NCBI RefSeq assembly: GCF_900176885.1
Contig: NZ_LT839648.1
Location: forward strand, 1,627,758-1,691,757
Origin: Oceanobacillus senegalensis
GTDB lineage: Bacteria > Bacillota > Bacilli > Bacillales > Amphibacillaceae
Direction of reading: 5' to 3'
Length of the DNA: 64,000 nucleotides
The notes below the pieces were generated by a model. It ran no database searches. It saw only the letters and a list, made by a program, of their open reading frames with translations, and was not told the origin of the DNA. The position numbers and the translations under genes are program-made. This document shows positions 9,605-17,542 of the stretch, piece by piece. The first letter of the stretch is position 1, and each line of letters begins with the position of its first letter.

Positions 9605-9634
9605 ATAATACCTTAAATAACCCATATTTGTAAA
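9605..9634 (-). promoter_or_regulatory. Sigma-A promoter of the riboswitch-symporter transcript
   Basis: Minus strand -35 TTTACA (9634-9629), spacer of 18 bp, -10 TATTAT (9610-9605). A start near 9598 places the aptamer at the very 5' end of the RNA. Confidence 0.65.
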
Positions 9635-9695
9635 TAGTATAGTTATCCACAAAAATAAAAATCCTACCAAAGTCACAATTACTATTGCAGCTTAA

Positions 9696-9869
9696 ATTGG
9701 TGTTGTTAATAGCTTACATAGTGGGTTGTTGTTTTTGATATTTGCTATTTTCTTATCAGCATTTCTACTGATATTAAGGACTTTACCATATCAACCTCGC
9801 GATAAAGAAAAATGGTATCCTTGCGTTCTATCAATTATTGTTTGGGCGACTAAAGTTATCGAAGGTTAA
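9696..9869 (+). pseudogene. Possible remnant of a small membrane protein (about 57 codons, no start codon)
   Basis: An open frame with no ATG starts right after a stop and ends at TAA 9867-9869. It encodes one strongly hydrophobic segment (LLFLIFAIFLSAFLLIL) followed by a polar tail with PYQPRDKEKWYP and a final VWATKVIEG. The composition looks protein-like rather than random, but there is no ribosome site and no family I recognise. It may be the decayed 3' end of a membrane protein gene, or chance. Confidence 0.25.
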
Positions 9870-9880
9870 CGGTTAGAAAA

Positions 9881-9907
9881 CCCCCACTGATTGAAAATTC
9901 ACTTTAT
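9881..9907 (+). repeat. Dispersed short repeat, copy with CCCCCACTGATTG and TTCACTTTAT
   Basis: A C-rich block followed by GATTGAAAATTCACTTTAT. The 15-base core GAAAATTCACTTTAT (9893-9907) recurs, with one to three changes, at 6266-6280 (opposite strand), 22251-22265 and 22390-22404 (opposite strand); the C-rich half recurs at 19720-19737. All copies are intergenic. Confidence 0.55.
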
Positions 9908-10054
9908 GTTAGACTTTTAACTCTAATCTTCATTAATGCGTATCAGTGTAGTAGTAGTGAGTATTAATTCACACTTATATTTTAAACATTTCGAAAAGTC
10001 GCTTATTAGAATGGAGAGTATAATAGGACCATACGTAAATTTACTTTTACCTTA

Positions 10055-10486
10055 TTAGCTCATAACTCCCTTTTTACGCATCTTTTCGAATTCACGTATT
10101 TTATCATAGGACTGTACTAATGATTCAGGTACTAATGTCCTTCCGTATTCCCAAGCATTTGCTTCTATTTCCAGTTGAAGCTCCTCTATTTCATCATCTT
10201 CGCCATACTTTAATATCTTTAAATCACGTTTGTTTTTCTTAAAATCCAAATAATAACCAAGTACACGATAAAGGATTAGTTTAACTATGTTTTCATCCGA
10301 CTCTTTTAGTTTAAATAATTCACCAATATAACCATTTACTTTAAGATAATTAAATTTTATCGTCTTAGTTGATACATTATAACTCATGGGGACAGTTAAA
10401 TCATTGTTAGACTCATAGTTAATGTCAAAGTTAAGTTCCTTTAATGTTGCTTTTACAATCCGTTCAATATTCCAAATATAAAGCAT
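10055..10486 (-). CDS. Hypothetical protein resembling a degenerate ImmA/IrrE metallopeptidase
   Basis: A 143-residue soluble protein. The arrangement resembles the ImmA/IrrE peptidase fold: a beta-strand with KFNYLKVNG, a central helix LILYRVLGYYLDF (about residues 71-83) where active relatives have an HELGH-type zinc motif, and a second helix EIEANAWEYGRTLVPE (about 107-122) equivalent to the E-A-D/N-x-F/W-A segment that carries the third zinc ligand. Both histidines of the first motif are replaced by tyrosine, so a zinc site is unlikely. ImmA/IrrE proteins usually cleave or bind phage-type repressors; no repressor gene is adjacent. Monocistronic, ATG preceded by GTGATGGG. Family assignment is inference from pattern only. 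Confidence 0.5.
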   Translation of the reverse strand: MLYIWNIERIVKATLKELNFDINYESNNDLTVPMSYNVSTKTIKFNYLKVNGYIGELFKLKESDENIVKLILYRVLGYYLDFKKNKRDLKILKYGEDDEIEELQLEIEANAWEYGRTLVPESLVQSYDKIREFEKMRKKGVMS

Positions 10487-10709
10487 TTTTTCCCATCACT
10501 TTCCTTATAAAATACCTATTTTAAGTTTGCATCTTAAAATTATTCTGACATGATTAAGAAATGCCGTCAATGGGAATGCTTAATGTTTGCTTTCTATTTT
10601 AGAAAGATTTGCTATGTACTTGCCATGAAATCACTTTTTTATATCTTATTTTTTTATGGTACTATTCAATCAAATTATTATCGTCACGTTATAATTTGAA
10701 ATAACAGCT

Positions 10710-11084
10710 TTACAATAACCGTAACTTCCTCCTGTATCTCGCCCTCCCTTTTACCACTTTTTCTCCATTGGCTATTCCTCTAATTTCAATCCAATTGGAA
10801 TCGTTTCTATCTTCCGCAATCAACTGAACCGAATCATTGACAAAAACAGGTCTCAGGAAATTCATTTCATACTCCGAAACAGAACAATGCTCCCCAGCCA
10901 GTGCTGTAACAAGCTCCGCTCCGAATCCCATTACAAGCATGCCATGTGCAATTGGTCTCTGAAACATATATTTTTGTGCTTCTTGTGAATCCTGATGAAT
11001 CGGGTTATCATCGCCTGATAAGAATGCGTATTTCCTCACTATCTCCTCTGTTAGTCTAACTGTACGATCAACTCGGACACACAT
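10710..11084 (-). CDS. MaoC-like hotdog dehydratase
   Basis: Hotdog-fold protein of 124 residues, predicted to hydrate enoyl-thioesters or dehydrate 3-hydroxyacyl-thioesters. The MaoC signature is clear: FLSGDDNPIHQD (residues about 21-32) with the catalytic Asp and His, then RPIAHGMLVMGF. The ATG at 11084 is chosen over a GTG three codons earlier because GGGGAGG lies 10 nt before it and would overlap the GTG. It overlaps the end of the preceding hotdog gene by 34 nt and is the last gene of the biotin-regulated operon. Together with the upstream gene it makes a split two-domain hydratase (FAS1-like N-half plus MaoC). Confidence 0.85.
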   Translation of the reverse strand: MCVRVDRTVRLTEEIVRKYAFLSGDDNPIHQDSQEAQKYMFQRPIAHGMLVMGFGAELVTALAGEHCSVSEYEMNFLRPVFVNDSVQLIAEDRNDSNWIEIRGIANGEKVVKGRARYRRKLRLL

Positions 11085-11392
11085 CGAAAACACACCTCCC
11101 CTATTTCATCATATCCAACTAGACTTTGCGTATAAAACGTATGTTTATCTCTTCCTACTTTTCTAACAAGTTCCACTTCACAATAATAGGTTTCCCCAAC
11201 CTTGAGGTCTTTTTTCCGATAACATTTTTGCTTTCGATGAATGGGAGCTCCTCCATATTCCCATGGCACCTTAATAAACTGGTAAAATAGCATAGGAAAG
11301 GACAGTGGTAGAGATTTCTGTTTCCCAAAAATGTTTTCATAATGATCCAATATCTCCTGCGTGAGTGTCACTGCTACACTTTCTGACTTCAT
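11051..11392 (-). CDS. FAS1-like (MaoC N-terminal type) dehydratase domain protein
   Basis: A 113-residue hotdog half-domain of the kind that pairs with MaoC in two-subunit enoyl hydratases; it normally provides the substrate tunnel rather than the catalytic dyad, and no D-x(4)-H motif is visible here. It shows the typical N-terminal segment LPLSFPMLFYQF, then a strand with QKCYRKKDLKVGETYYCEVELVR-like charged sheet. The ATG at 11392 overlaps the thiolase stop as ATGA and follows GGGAGAGG; an upstream in-frame ATG at 11407 has no ribosome site. Its overlap with the MaoC gene supports a heteromeric enzyme. Confidence 0.75.
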   Translation of the reverse strand: MKSESVAVTLTQEILDHYENIFGKQKSLPLSFPMLFYQFIKVPWEYGGAPIHRKQKCYRKKDLKVGETYYCEVELVRKVGRDKHTFYTQSLVGYDEIGEVCFRCVSELIVQLD

Positions 11393-12483
11393 GAAATCCT
11401 CTCCCATAATATAGCTATACCTAGCCCGCCCCCAATACCTATCGCAGACAGCATAAGGTCAGGAAAATATCTCTTCACTTCATGAAACAATCGCGTCACA
11501 AGAATGGCACCGGAAGCACCATATGGATGTCCCAATGCAATCGCACCACCTTCTGGATTTATTTTGTCATACGAAATGGAAAAGGTACGGGAAAATAGTG
11601 CAACCTTCACAGCAAAAGCTTCATTTATCTCGATTAGATCGATATCCTCCACGGAAAGGTTATTTTTAGCCAAAATGTTAGAAACAGCTGGAATTGGTCC
11701 GGTAGCAGGAAAATTTGGGTCTGTTCCAATCACCGTGCTATCAACAAAACGAAGAACCGGTTTTACGTTTAACTCTCTCGCCTTTTCCTCCGACATGACT
11801 AACACTGCTGCTGCTCCATCATTAATCCCACATGAATTCCCCGCCGTCACGGTTCCATTCTTCTTAAAAGATGGAGGTACCCGTTTCAACATACGTTCAT
11901 AATTCAAATTGGGTTTTAATCCTTCATCTCTCATTGGAATGCCTTCTATTTGCACCAACTCATCAGAAAAATAGCCTTTGCTTAAAGATGCATAAGCTCT
12001 CATATAGCTTAAGCGCGCAAATTCATCCTGCATTTCACGAGTAATTCCATATTTTTCGGCAACGTTTTCTGCTGCAATCCCCATATCTGGATCACCAATA
12101 TGTTCTGGGGAGAAACGCGCACGACACTTAAATGGTGACGTACTAGTACTTTCTACCCCACCGGCAATAAAGATATCACCCGCACCACCTTGGATGAGAT
12201 GACAAGCAAGCCGGATTGCTTCTAATCCTGAACCACATTGTCTGTCAATCGTTATCCCTGGTGTTTGATAAGGTTGACCACTTTCTAAAGCAGAAAGCCT
12301 TGCAATATTCCCGCCAGGACCAACCGCATTTCCGAATACAATATCATCAACCGGTTCATCTATATCTTTTACGAGATTACGAATGACATAGGATGCTAGC
12401 TTTTCTGGTGGATAATCTCTTAACATACCATTCTTCTTTCCAATCACCGTTCGCTTCGCATTTACAATTACTGCTTTCTTCAT
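11389..12483 (-). CDS. yhfS: Thiolase-family protein (YhfS-like) lacking the second catalytic cysteine
   Basis: A 364-residue thiolase-fold protein. The nucleophilic Cys is present in TIDRQCGSGLEA (about residue 83), as are NEAFAVK and GHPYGASGA with its catalytic His. At the C-terminus the standard CIGGG is GIGGGLGIAIL, so the cysteine that acts as acid/base in Claisen condensation is Gly; the other thiolase in this window (42700-43899) keeps it (CIGVGQG). The protein is also 30-40 residues shorter than usual. It overlaps the ligase gene upstream and the hotdog gene downstream by ATGA, the arrangement of Bacillus subtilis bioY-yhfT-yhfS. Function is open: thiolysis, a modified condensation, or acyl transfer on a biotin precursor. 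Confidence 0.85.
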   Translation of the reverse strand: MKKAVIVNAKRTVIGKKNGMLRDYPPEKLASYVIRNLVKDIDEPVDDIVFGNAVGPGGNIARLSALESGQPYQTPGITIDRQCGSGLEAIRLACHLIQGGAGDIFIAGGVESTSTSPFKCRARFSPEHIGDPDMGIAAENVAEKYGITREMQDEFARLSYMRAYASLSKGYFSDELVQIEGIPMRDEGLKPNLNYERMLKRVPPSFKKNGTVTAGNSCGINDGAAAVLVMSEEKARELNVKPVLRFVDSTVIGTDPNFPATGPIPAVSNILAKNNLSVEDIDLIEINEAFAVKVALFSRTFSISYDKINPEGGAIALGHPYGASGAILVTRLFHEVKRYFPDLMLSAIGIGGGLGIAILWERIS

Positions 12484-13931
12484 AGAACACTTCCTACCTG
12501 GACCATTTCTTTCAATTGTTGCCTAGAAATTTTTCCTCCCGTAGTTTTTGGGAAGAAATCCAGCTTTCTCCAAATTCTAGGAATCTTATACGTTGACAAA
12601 TGTTGAAGACAATAAGATTTTAAGGAACGCAAAGAGACATCTCCTTTTACAAAAACAGCCACCTTTTCTCCCCAGTATTTATCGGGAATTCCTACAACAG
12701 CAACCTCTTCCACCCCACCAAAACTACTCATTACATGCTCTATTTCCTGAGGGTAAATGTTGTAGGCACCATATAAAATCATGTCATTTTTTCGGCCAAG
12801 AATATAAATATAACCGTTTTCATCTATTTTTGCGATATCATGAACCGTTGCCCATTCGCCCATTTTCACCTTGTTCGTTTCAAGCTGGTTATTAATATAA
12901 CCGTCAAACACCATCCTGCTTTTTACATATAACGTCCCTTCTTCACCTATTTTTGCTTCCGATCCATCTTCCTTCCGAATCAAAATCTCAACATTGTGAA
13001 AGGGTCTACCAACAGATGAATCATAGTTTGGGTTGTCATCATTCTTAAGAAAAGAAATATAACTAAGCTCTGAAGAACCATAAAATTCGTGAATCAATGC
13101 GTTTGAAAATCGTTTTCGAAAGGTTTCCTTAACACTTGGCAAAAGTTTAGCCCCAGTAGAAATAAACGTCACTTGCTTTTCACTTGCGGATCCTTCGCTT
13201 ATTAACGCCTGAATCATTGTTGGTACCACATACACAACAGATATTGGATATTCCTCTATATATTCCAAGACTTTTCTAGCAGAAAATTTCTTTAGTAAAT
13301 AGATGGTTCCACCATAAAAAAGTGTGCTCAATGCACCATACACAAATGTGGAGCTGACAAAAGATCCTGGAATCAACACATGCTCATCCCGATTCAAGCC
13401 AAGGTCAACCTCATTACATGGAAAGGATTCAATCCAAGATGCATGGGATCGTACAAAGGCTTTCGGAGTTCCTGTAGATCCCGAAGTAAAGCCCATATAA
13501 AATGGCACATCTCCCTTTGTTTTTTTTATCTCCATGGCCTCCTCCGTTATCCAACTATCCAATTCATCTGAAAAAAGAACAGGATAAGAGATATCCCGAA
13601 AGTCCATTCTCATCTTTTGATCAGCGATAATTATATCAGGAGAGGTCTGCTCCATTCGATCGATTATTTCTGCTTGTTTCCACCTCATATCTCCAACAAT
13701 AACCGCCCATCCGGCTTCATTGGCACCAGCAAATAGTTGTAAGAATAAAGCATCATTCGGCAGAAAAATAGCAACTCTCTTTTTCTTTTCCGGCTGCTTT
13801 AAAAAGGCAGTAGCTGTTCGATGTACTAAAATGTACCATTCTCGATATGTAAGACTTTCGTCAGCAGTTACTATTGCCAACCTTTCTGGATGGAAGTGTT
13901 TATGTTTTGCATAAGTACTCGTCACCTTCAT
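12480..13931 (-). CDS. yhfT: Acyl-CoA synthetase (AMP-forming), YhfT-like
   Basis: A 483-residue ANL-superfamily enzyme that activates a carboxylic acid with ATP and CoA. Motifs: phosphate loop TSGSTGTPKAF (about residues 148-158), YGSSELSYISF (about 285), the ribose-binding Asp in ATVHDIAKIDENGYIYILGR (about 372-391), and the C-terminal catalytic Lys in TGGKISR (about 466). It overlaps bioY and yhfS by 4 nt on either side. Location directly behind bioY and a BirA operator suggests that its substrate is connected with biotin synthesis, perhaps a fatty or dicarboxylic acid leading to a pimeloyl thioester; that is inference. Confidence 0.88.
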   Translation of the reverse strand: MKVTSTYAKHKHFHPERLAIVTADESLTYREWYILVHRTATAFLKQPEKKKRVAIFLPNDALFLQLFAGANEAGWAVIVGDMRWKQAEIIDRMEQTSPDIIIADQKMRMDFRDISYPVLFSDELDSWITEEAMEIKKTKGDVPFYMGFTSGSTGTPKAFVRSHASWIESFPCNEVDLGLNRDEHVLIPGSFVSSTFVYGALSTLFYGGTIYLLKKFSARKVLEYIEEYPISVVYVVPTMIQALISEGSASEKQVTFISTGAKLLPSVKETFRKRFSNALIHEFYGSSELSYISFLKNDDNPNYDSSVGRPFHNVEILIRKEDGSEAKIGEEGTLYVKSRMVFDGYINNQLETNKVKMGEWATVHDIAKIDENGYIYILGRKNDMILYGAYNIYPQEIEHVMSSFGGVEEVAVVGIPDKYWGEKVAVFVKGDVSLRSLKSYCLQHLSTYKIPRIWRKLDFFPKTTGGKISRQQLKEMVQVGSVL

Positions 13932-14494
13932 GCAGCTTTGACCTCCTCCTTTAAAAGTGGGATTGCTTTTTGAAGTTTAATCGCTAGCAGGGAACCAATC
14001 ATCACTTTTGTAAAATCACCAGGCAAAAATGCAAGGTTGACGATAAATGCTTCCCAAATGGATATATTCATCATCATTGCCTGAAATGGGATTCCAAACA
14101 AATAAACTACTGCCATCCCACCTACTACATTGGCCAGAAGCAACTTAAACAGATTCGCTTCTTTCATGTTGTAACATAGATAACCAATGACATACGCACC
14201 AGCAATATAGCTAATTAAATAGCCTCCAGACGGTGATAAAAACACTCCTAGACCACCACGTCCACCGGATAATAATGGCAAACCTGCTGCTACTAATAAT
14301 AGAAATAGCATTTGACTATACGCAGCATATTTGGGACCTATCCGGGCGCCAAGCACACTTCCAGCAAGAATAACCCCTAGTGTTTGCGTTGTAATGGGTA
14401 CAGGGGTAAACCCTAATGGAATCGCAGGTAACAGTCCAAGTACCCCCATTAGTGCTGCAAATAATGAAACATAAGTAAGCTTTTGAATTTCCAT
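13928..14494 (-). CDS. bioY: BioY, biotin ECF-transporter substrate-binding protein
   Basis: A 188-residue membrane S-component of an energy-coupling-factor biotin transporter. Six hydrophobic helices are visible, with the family motif SPSGGYLISYIAGAYVIGYL near residues 85-105 and the Gly/Pro-rich segment SGGRGGLGVFLSPSGG just before it. The ATG at 14494 is chosen because AAAGGTGG lies 7 nt upstream; an in-frame ATG at 14524 lies inside the operator region and lacks a ribosome site. First gene of the five-gene operon; the ECF ATPases and EcfT are not here and would be shared. Regulated by biotin through the operator that spans the start. Confidence 0.93.
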   Translation of the reverse strand: MEIQKLTYVSLFAALMGVLGLLPAIPLGFTPVPITTQTLGVILAGSVLGARIGPKYAAYSQMLFLLLVAAGLPLLSGGRGGLGVFLSPSGGYLISYIAGAYVIGYLCYNMKEANLFKLLLANVVGGMAVVYLFGIPFQAMMMNISIWEAFIVNLAFLPGDFTKVMIGSLLAIKLQKAIPLLKEEVKAA

Positions 14495-14580
14495 TGTCAA
14501 CCACCTTTCGATTATAGTTGACATTATTTTAGTATAAAGAGGAGTTTTTGTAAATAAATAATTATAATAATACTTCGTTT
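14494..14580 (-). promoter_or_regulatory. BirA operator and promoter of the bioY operon
   Basis: TTGTCAAC (14494-14501) and GTTGACAT (14517-14524) form an inverted repeat separated by 15 bp, the Bacillus-type BirA box. On the minus strand a TTTACA (about 14557-14552) and TAAAAT 17 bp later give a promoter whose start falls in the operator; a second option is TATAAT inside the box spacer with TTTATA 16 bp upstream. Either way biotinoyl-BirA bound here would block transcription. Confidence 0.8.
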
Positions 14581-14633
14581 AATTAGAAAAACTCTATTAA
14601 TTCCTAGTAAAAACTCGAGACGATTTGTGTTTA

Positions 14634-14692
14634 CAAAAAAAGAAGTAATTGCCCTACACTATAAACACAGTTTAGGAAAATCACTTCTTTTA
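14634..14692 (-). terminator. Intrinsic terminator of the gabT-like/yjiH/glcD operon
   Basis: Minus strand: AGAAGTGATTTTCC and CTAAACTGTG pair with AGTGTAGGGCAATTACTTCT (minor internal mismatches), followed by TTTTTTTG. It begins a few bases after the glcD stop and separates the operon from bioY. Confidence 0.85.
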
Positions 14693-14696
14693 TCGT

Positions 14697-16049
14697 TTAA
14701 AATATCTTCCCAGGATTTAAAATACCAGTCGGGTCTAAAAGTTGTTTTATCCCCTTCATTATTCTAACTGCTGGTCCGTGTTCTATTTCCTGGTATTTGA
14801 TTTTCCCCAGACCAACCCCGTGTTCTCCTGTACATGTTCCACCAACTTCTATGGCTCGTTTAGCAAGTGCTTCATTGGTTGATTCGGCAAGTTCTTTCTC
14901 ACCTTTGATTCTTGTATCAAAAAGAACAAGGGTATGAAAATTCCCATCACCAACATGCCCCCAGACGCCACCCCTTAGACCTGTTTCTTGAATGAGCTGG
15001 CGTGCATAGGTTAATAGTTCTGGGAGCCTAGAAATTGGAACACACACATCGGCACCAACTTCATCCATTCCTTCTTCCTGAACAAATGCCAAAGAAAGCT
15101 CTTTGCGCGCTCGCCAAATTTCTTGCTGCTCTGATGGATCTCTAGATACCACCCAATCTTCACAACCGAGTTCATGAAGTAGTTTTTTTACAAGTTCTAC
15201 ATCATGTATAATCGCATTTTTCGTACCAGCAAATTCCAAAAATAGGGAATGTTTTTCAGGAAAATGATAGTCATTTTGTCGGTTCATTTCTACGATACTT
15301 TCTTTGTCCATTAATTCCAAGCGTAAAATGGGTATCCCTTTTAGAGATATGATTTGGGAAGCCTTTGCACAGACTTCCAACGTATCTAAGGTACATCTAG
15401 CCATCACCGTTTCTTCTGGGATTCCGTAAAGCTTCATGGTAATTTCTGTAAAAATCCCTAATGTTCCTTCCGAGCCAACAAAAAGATTCGTAAATAAATA
15501 TCCTGAGGAAGACTTTTTCGCCTTTGTCCCTGTATGTATGACGGTTCCATCGGATAAAACGATTTCTAAATCAAGTATCTGATCTTTCATTGCACCGTAA
15601 CGAAGCCCAGTTGTTCCGCTAGCATTGGTTGCTACCATCCCACCAATCGATGCATCTATATTGGGGTCAATCGGAAACATTAGACCGTATTCTTTCAAAA
15701 ATTGGTTTAACTGAACTCGAGTGATGCCAGGTTGCACCGTAACGGTCATATCTTCAGGGGAAAAATCGATGATCTGATTCATTTTATTAAAATTTATGGA
15801 AATACCATGATGGACTGGAATGGCTGCACCTTCCAGTCCACTACCTATTCCATAAGGAGTTACCGGTACCTTGTATGTTCTAGCAATTTCCAGAATGGTT
15901 TTAATATCCTGGCGATTTTCTGGAAAACAAACAACATCAGGGTCTATCGCTTCATGTGGTGACTCATCATGACTATGCTGTTTCAGATCTTTTTCTTCTA
16001 GACTAACTTTCTCTGAACCTAATTTATTCTTTAATTGTTCTATATACAT
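14697..16049 (-). CDS. FAD-binding oxidase, GlcD / D-lactate dehydrogenase type
   Basis: A 450-residue FAD-linked oxidase of the GlcD/DLD family oxidising a 2-hydroxy acid such as glycolate, D-lactate or D-2-hydroxyglutarate. FAD domain: VTPYGIGSGLEGAAIP (about residues 65-80), GGMVATNASGTTGLRYGAMKD (about 137-157, split here by description) and the GSEGTLGIFTEI segment near 193. The C-terminal cap has GHVGDGNFHTLVL (metal-binding His) and CTGEHGVGLGK near 418. The ATG at 16049 is preferred over that at 16058 because GAGAGG lies 9 nt upstream. Last gene of a three-gene operon after yjiH. No GlcE/GlcF partners are present, so it probably works as a single-subunit enzyme. Confidence 0.85.
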   Translation of the reverse strand: MYIEQLKNKLGSEKVSLEEKDLKQHSHDESPHEAIDPDVVCFPENRQDIKTILEIARTYKVPVTPYGIGSGLEGAAIPVHHGISINFNKMNQIIDFSPEDMTVTVQPGITRVQLNQFLKEYGLMFPIDPNIDASIGGMVATNASGTTGLRYGAMKDQILDLEIVLSDGTVIHTGTKAKKSSSGYLFTNLFVGSEGTLGIFTEITMKLYGIPEETVMARCTLDTLEVCAKASQIISLKGIPILRLELMDKESIVEMNRQNDYHFPEKHSLFLEFAGTKNAIIHDVELVKKLLHELGCEDWVVSRDPSEQQEIWRARKELSLAFVQEEGMDEVGADVCVPISRLPELLTYARQLIQETGLRGGVWGHVGDGNFHTLVLFDTRIKGEKELAESTNEALAKRAIEVGGTCTGEHGVGLGKIKYQEIEHGPAVRIMKGIKQLLDPTGILNPGKIF

Positions 16050-16097
16050 GAAGTACATCCTCTCAATTATTGGACAGTGGACTATCCCCTCATACCA

Positions 16098-17480
16098 TTA
16101 GTAAATCATATGAGCAATCAACACTATAATTGGTAGAGATATTGCTGTACGCTCAAGAAAGATGAGAAGTAAGTGCCATAGTTTAATTGGAATTTTAGAA
16201 ATTAGTAAAAGGGTACCCATTTCTGTTAAGTATATAATTTGTACGAGTGATAATGCACCAATCACAAATCTAGTAATCTCAGCTTCTATTCCAGACGCTA
16301 ATACAGCTGGTAGGAACATGTCAATAAATCCAACAATTGTTGCTGGGGCTGCTTCAGCTGCTTCAGGAAGCTGCATGAGTTCTAGAATTGGGATAATTGG
16401 TTTCGATATCATTTGGAAAAACGGTGTAAACTCAGCAATCAATAAAGCAACCGTACCTATAGCCATAACTTGTGGCAGTAATACAAATGCAATTCCGAGG
16501 AAAATGTCATTTCCCTGTTTCACTTGATTCTTAAACGTTCCGGCATTTTTTGCACGATTTACCGCTTGTTCTAGTGCCCAGCGAAATTTAGATACATTTT
16601 CAGGCACATCCTCCTGATAAGTATTGTTAGAATAATAGGTGTCAGGTAACTTAGAAATCGGCGGAATTCTTGGAACAATGACGGCACTTACGACACCCGC
16701 AATGACAATAGCTAAATAAAATAATGGAAACATATGGTCTACGTCAAGCATTCCTGCGATAACTAAGCAAAACGGTAGCGATACTGTTGAGAAACAGGTA
16801 GCAATTGCTGCAGCTTCTCGTCCTGTATAAAAACCAGTTTCATATTGCTCTCTCGTAATGACCACACCAACATTAACATTTCCTATCCACGAAGCTAGTA
16901 AATCAATCGCGGAACGTCCTGGTAACGTAAATAGTGGTTTAATAACTCTTCGTAGCAATGTTCCGAAAAACTCCATAATACCGAAATTGATTAAATAAGG
17001 CATTAAAAAAGATGCTACGAAAAACCAAACAATTAAGGTTGTCAATAAATCAAACATAACCTGCCCGGTGACGTCAGAATAAATAAACGACCAACCCGAA
17101 CCAATAAACGTCATCACTGCAAAAATACTTCCCAGAATTCGTGTAACAGTCCAGAAGTAAGATACATCAAATAAAGATGTCAAAATCTCACTTTTCTGAA
17201 TAAATGCGGGCTTAAATAAAGCCGAGATGACACTCATTATCGTTGAAACGACAATAATCGTTGTTACGATTGCTGGAAGAAAGGCGGACAGTGCTTCAAT
17301 TAAATATTCCGTAATAATTCCTAATGGGATATTAAATGTGTTGCCATCAAAAATCGGGAATAGAAAAATGAAGATTCCGAATAGTGACGGTATTATAAAT
17401 TTCATAAGTCCTTTTCGATTTAACGAATCATACACTTCTTGTTCTTCTATCTCTTCCATTTGTTTCAGACTTTCATTCAA
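16098..17480 (-). CDS. YjiH family membrane protein (nucleoside-recognition/Gate domains)
   Basis: Integral membrane protein of 460 residues with about ten hydrophobic segments and two Gate-like modules (NFGIMEFFGTLLRRVIKPLF then GRSAIDLLASWIGNVNVG near 175-205; FIDMFLPAVLASGIEAEITRF near 400). YjiH proteins are presumed transporters of unknown substrate. A TTG at 17480 is chosen as start: GGAGG lies 8 nt before it, whereas the ATG at 17495 overlaps that site. It sits 62 nt after the aminotransferase gene and 48 nt before the oxidase gene on the same strand, suggesting it moves an amino or hydroxy acid handled by those enzymes. Confidence 0.8.
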   Translation of the reverse strand: MNESLKQMEEIEEQEVYDSLNRKGLMKFIIPSLFGIFIFLFPIFDGNTFNIPLGIITEYLIEALSAFLPAIVTTIIVVSTIMSVISALFKPAFIQKSEILTSLFDVSYFWTVTRILGSIFAVMTFIGSGWSFIYSDVTGQVMFDLLTTLIVWFFVASFLMPYLINFGIMEFFGTLLRRVIKPLFTLPGRSAIDLLASWIGNVNVGVVITREQYETGFYTGREAAAIATCFSTVSLPFCLVIAGMLDVDHMFPLFYLAIVIAGVVSAVIVPRIPPISKLPDTYYSNNTYQEDVPENVSKFRWALEQAVNRAKNAGTFKNQVKQGNDIFLGIAFVLLPQVMAIGTVALLIAEFTPFFQMISKPIIPILELMQLPEAAEAAPATIVGFIDMFLPAVLASGIEAEITRFVIGALSLVQIIYLTEMGTLLLISKIPIKLWHLLLIFLERTAISLPIIVLIAHMIY

Positions 17481-17542
17481 TGGTAAAACCTCCATTATTT
17501 ATGAGGCGATAGGGGAAAAGTTATCTCCTATCGCTAAATCCT

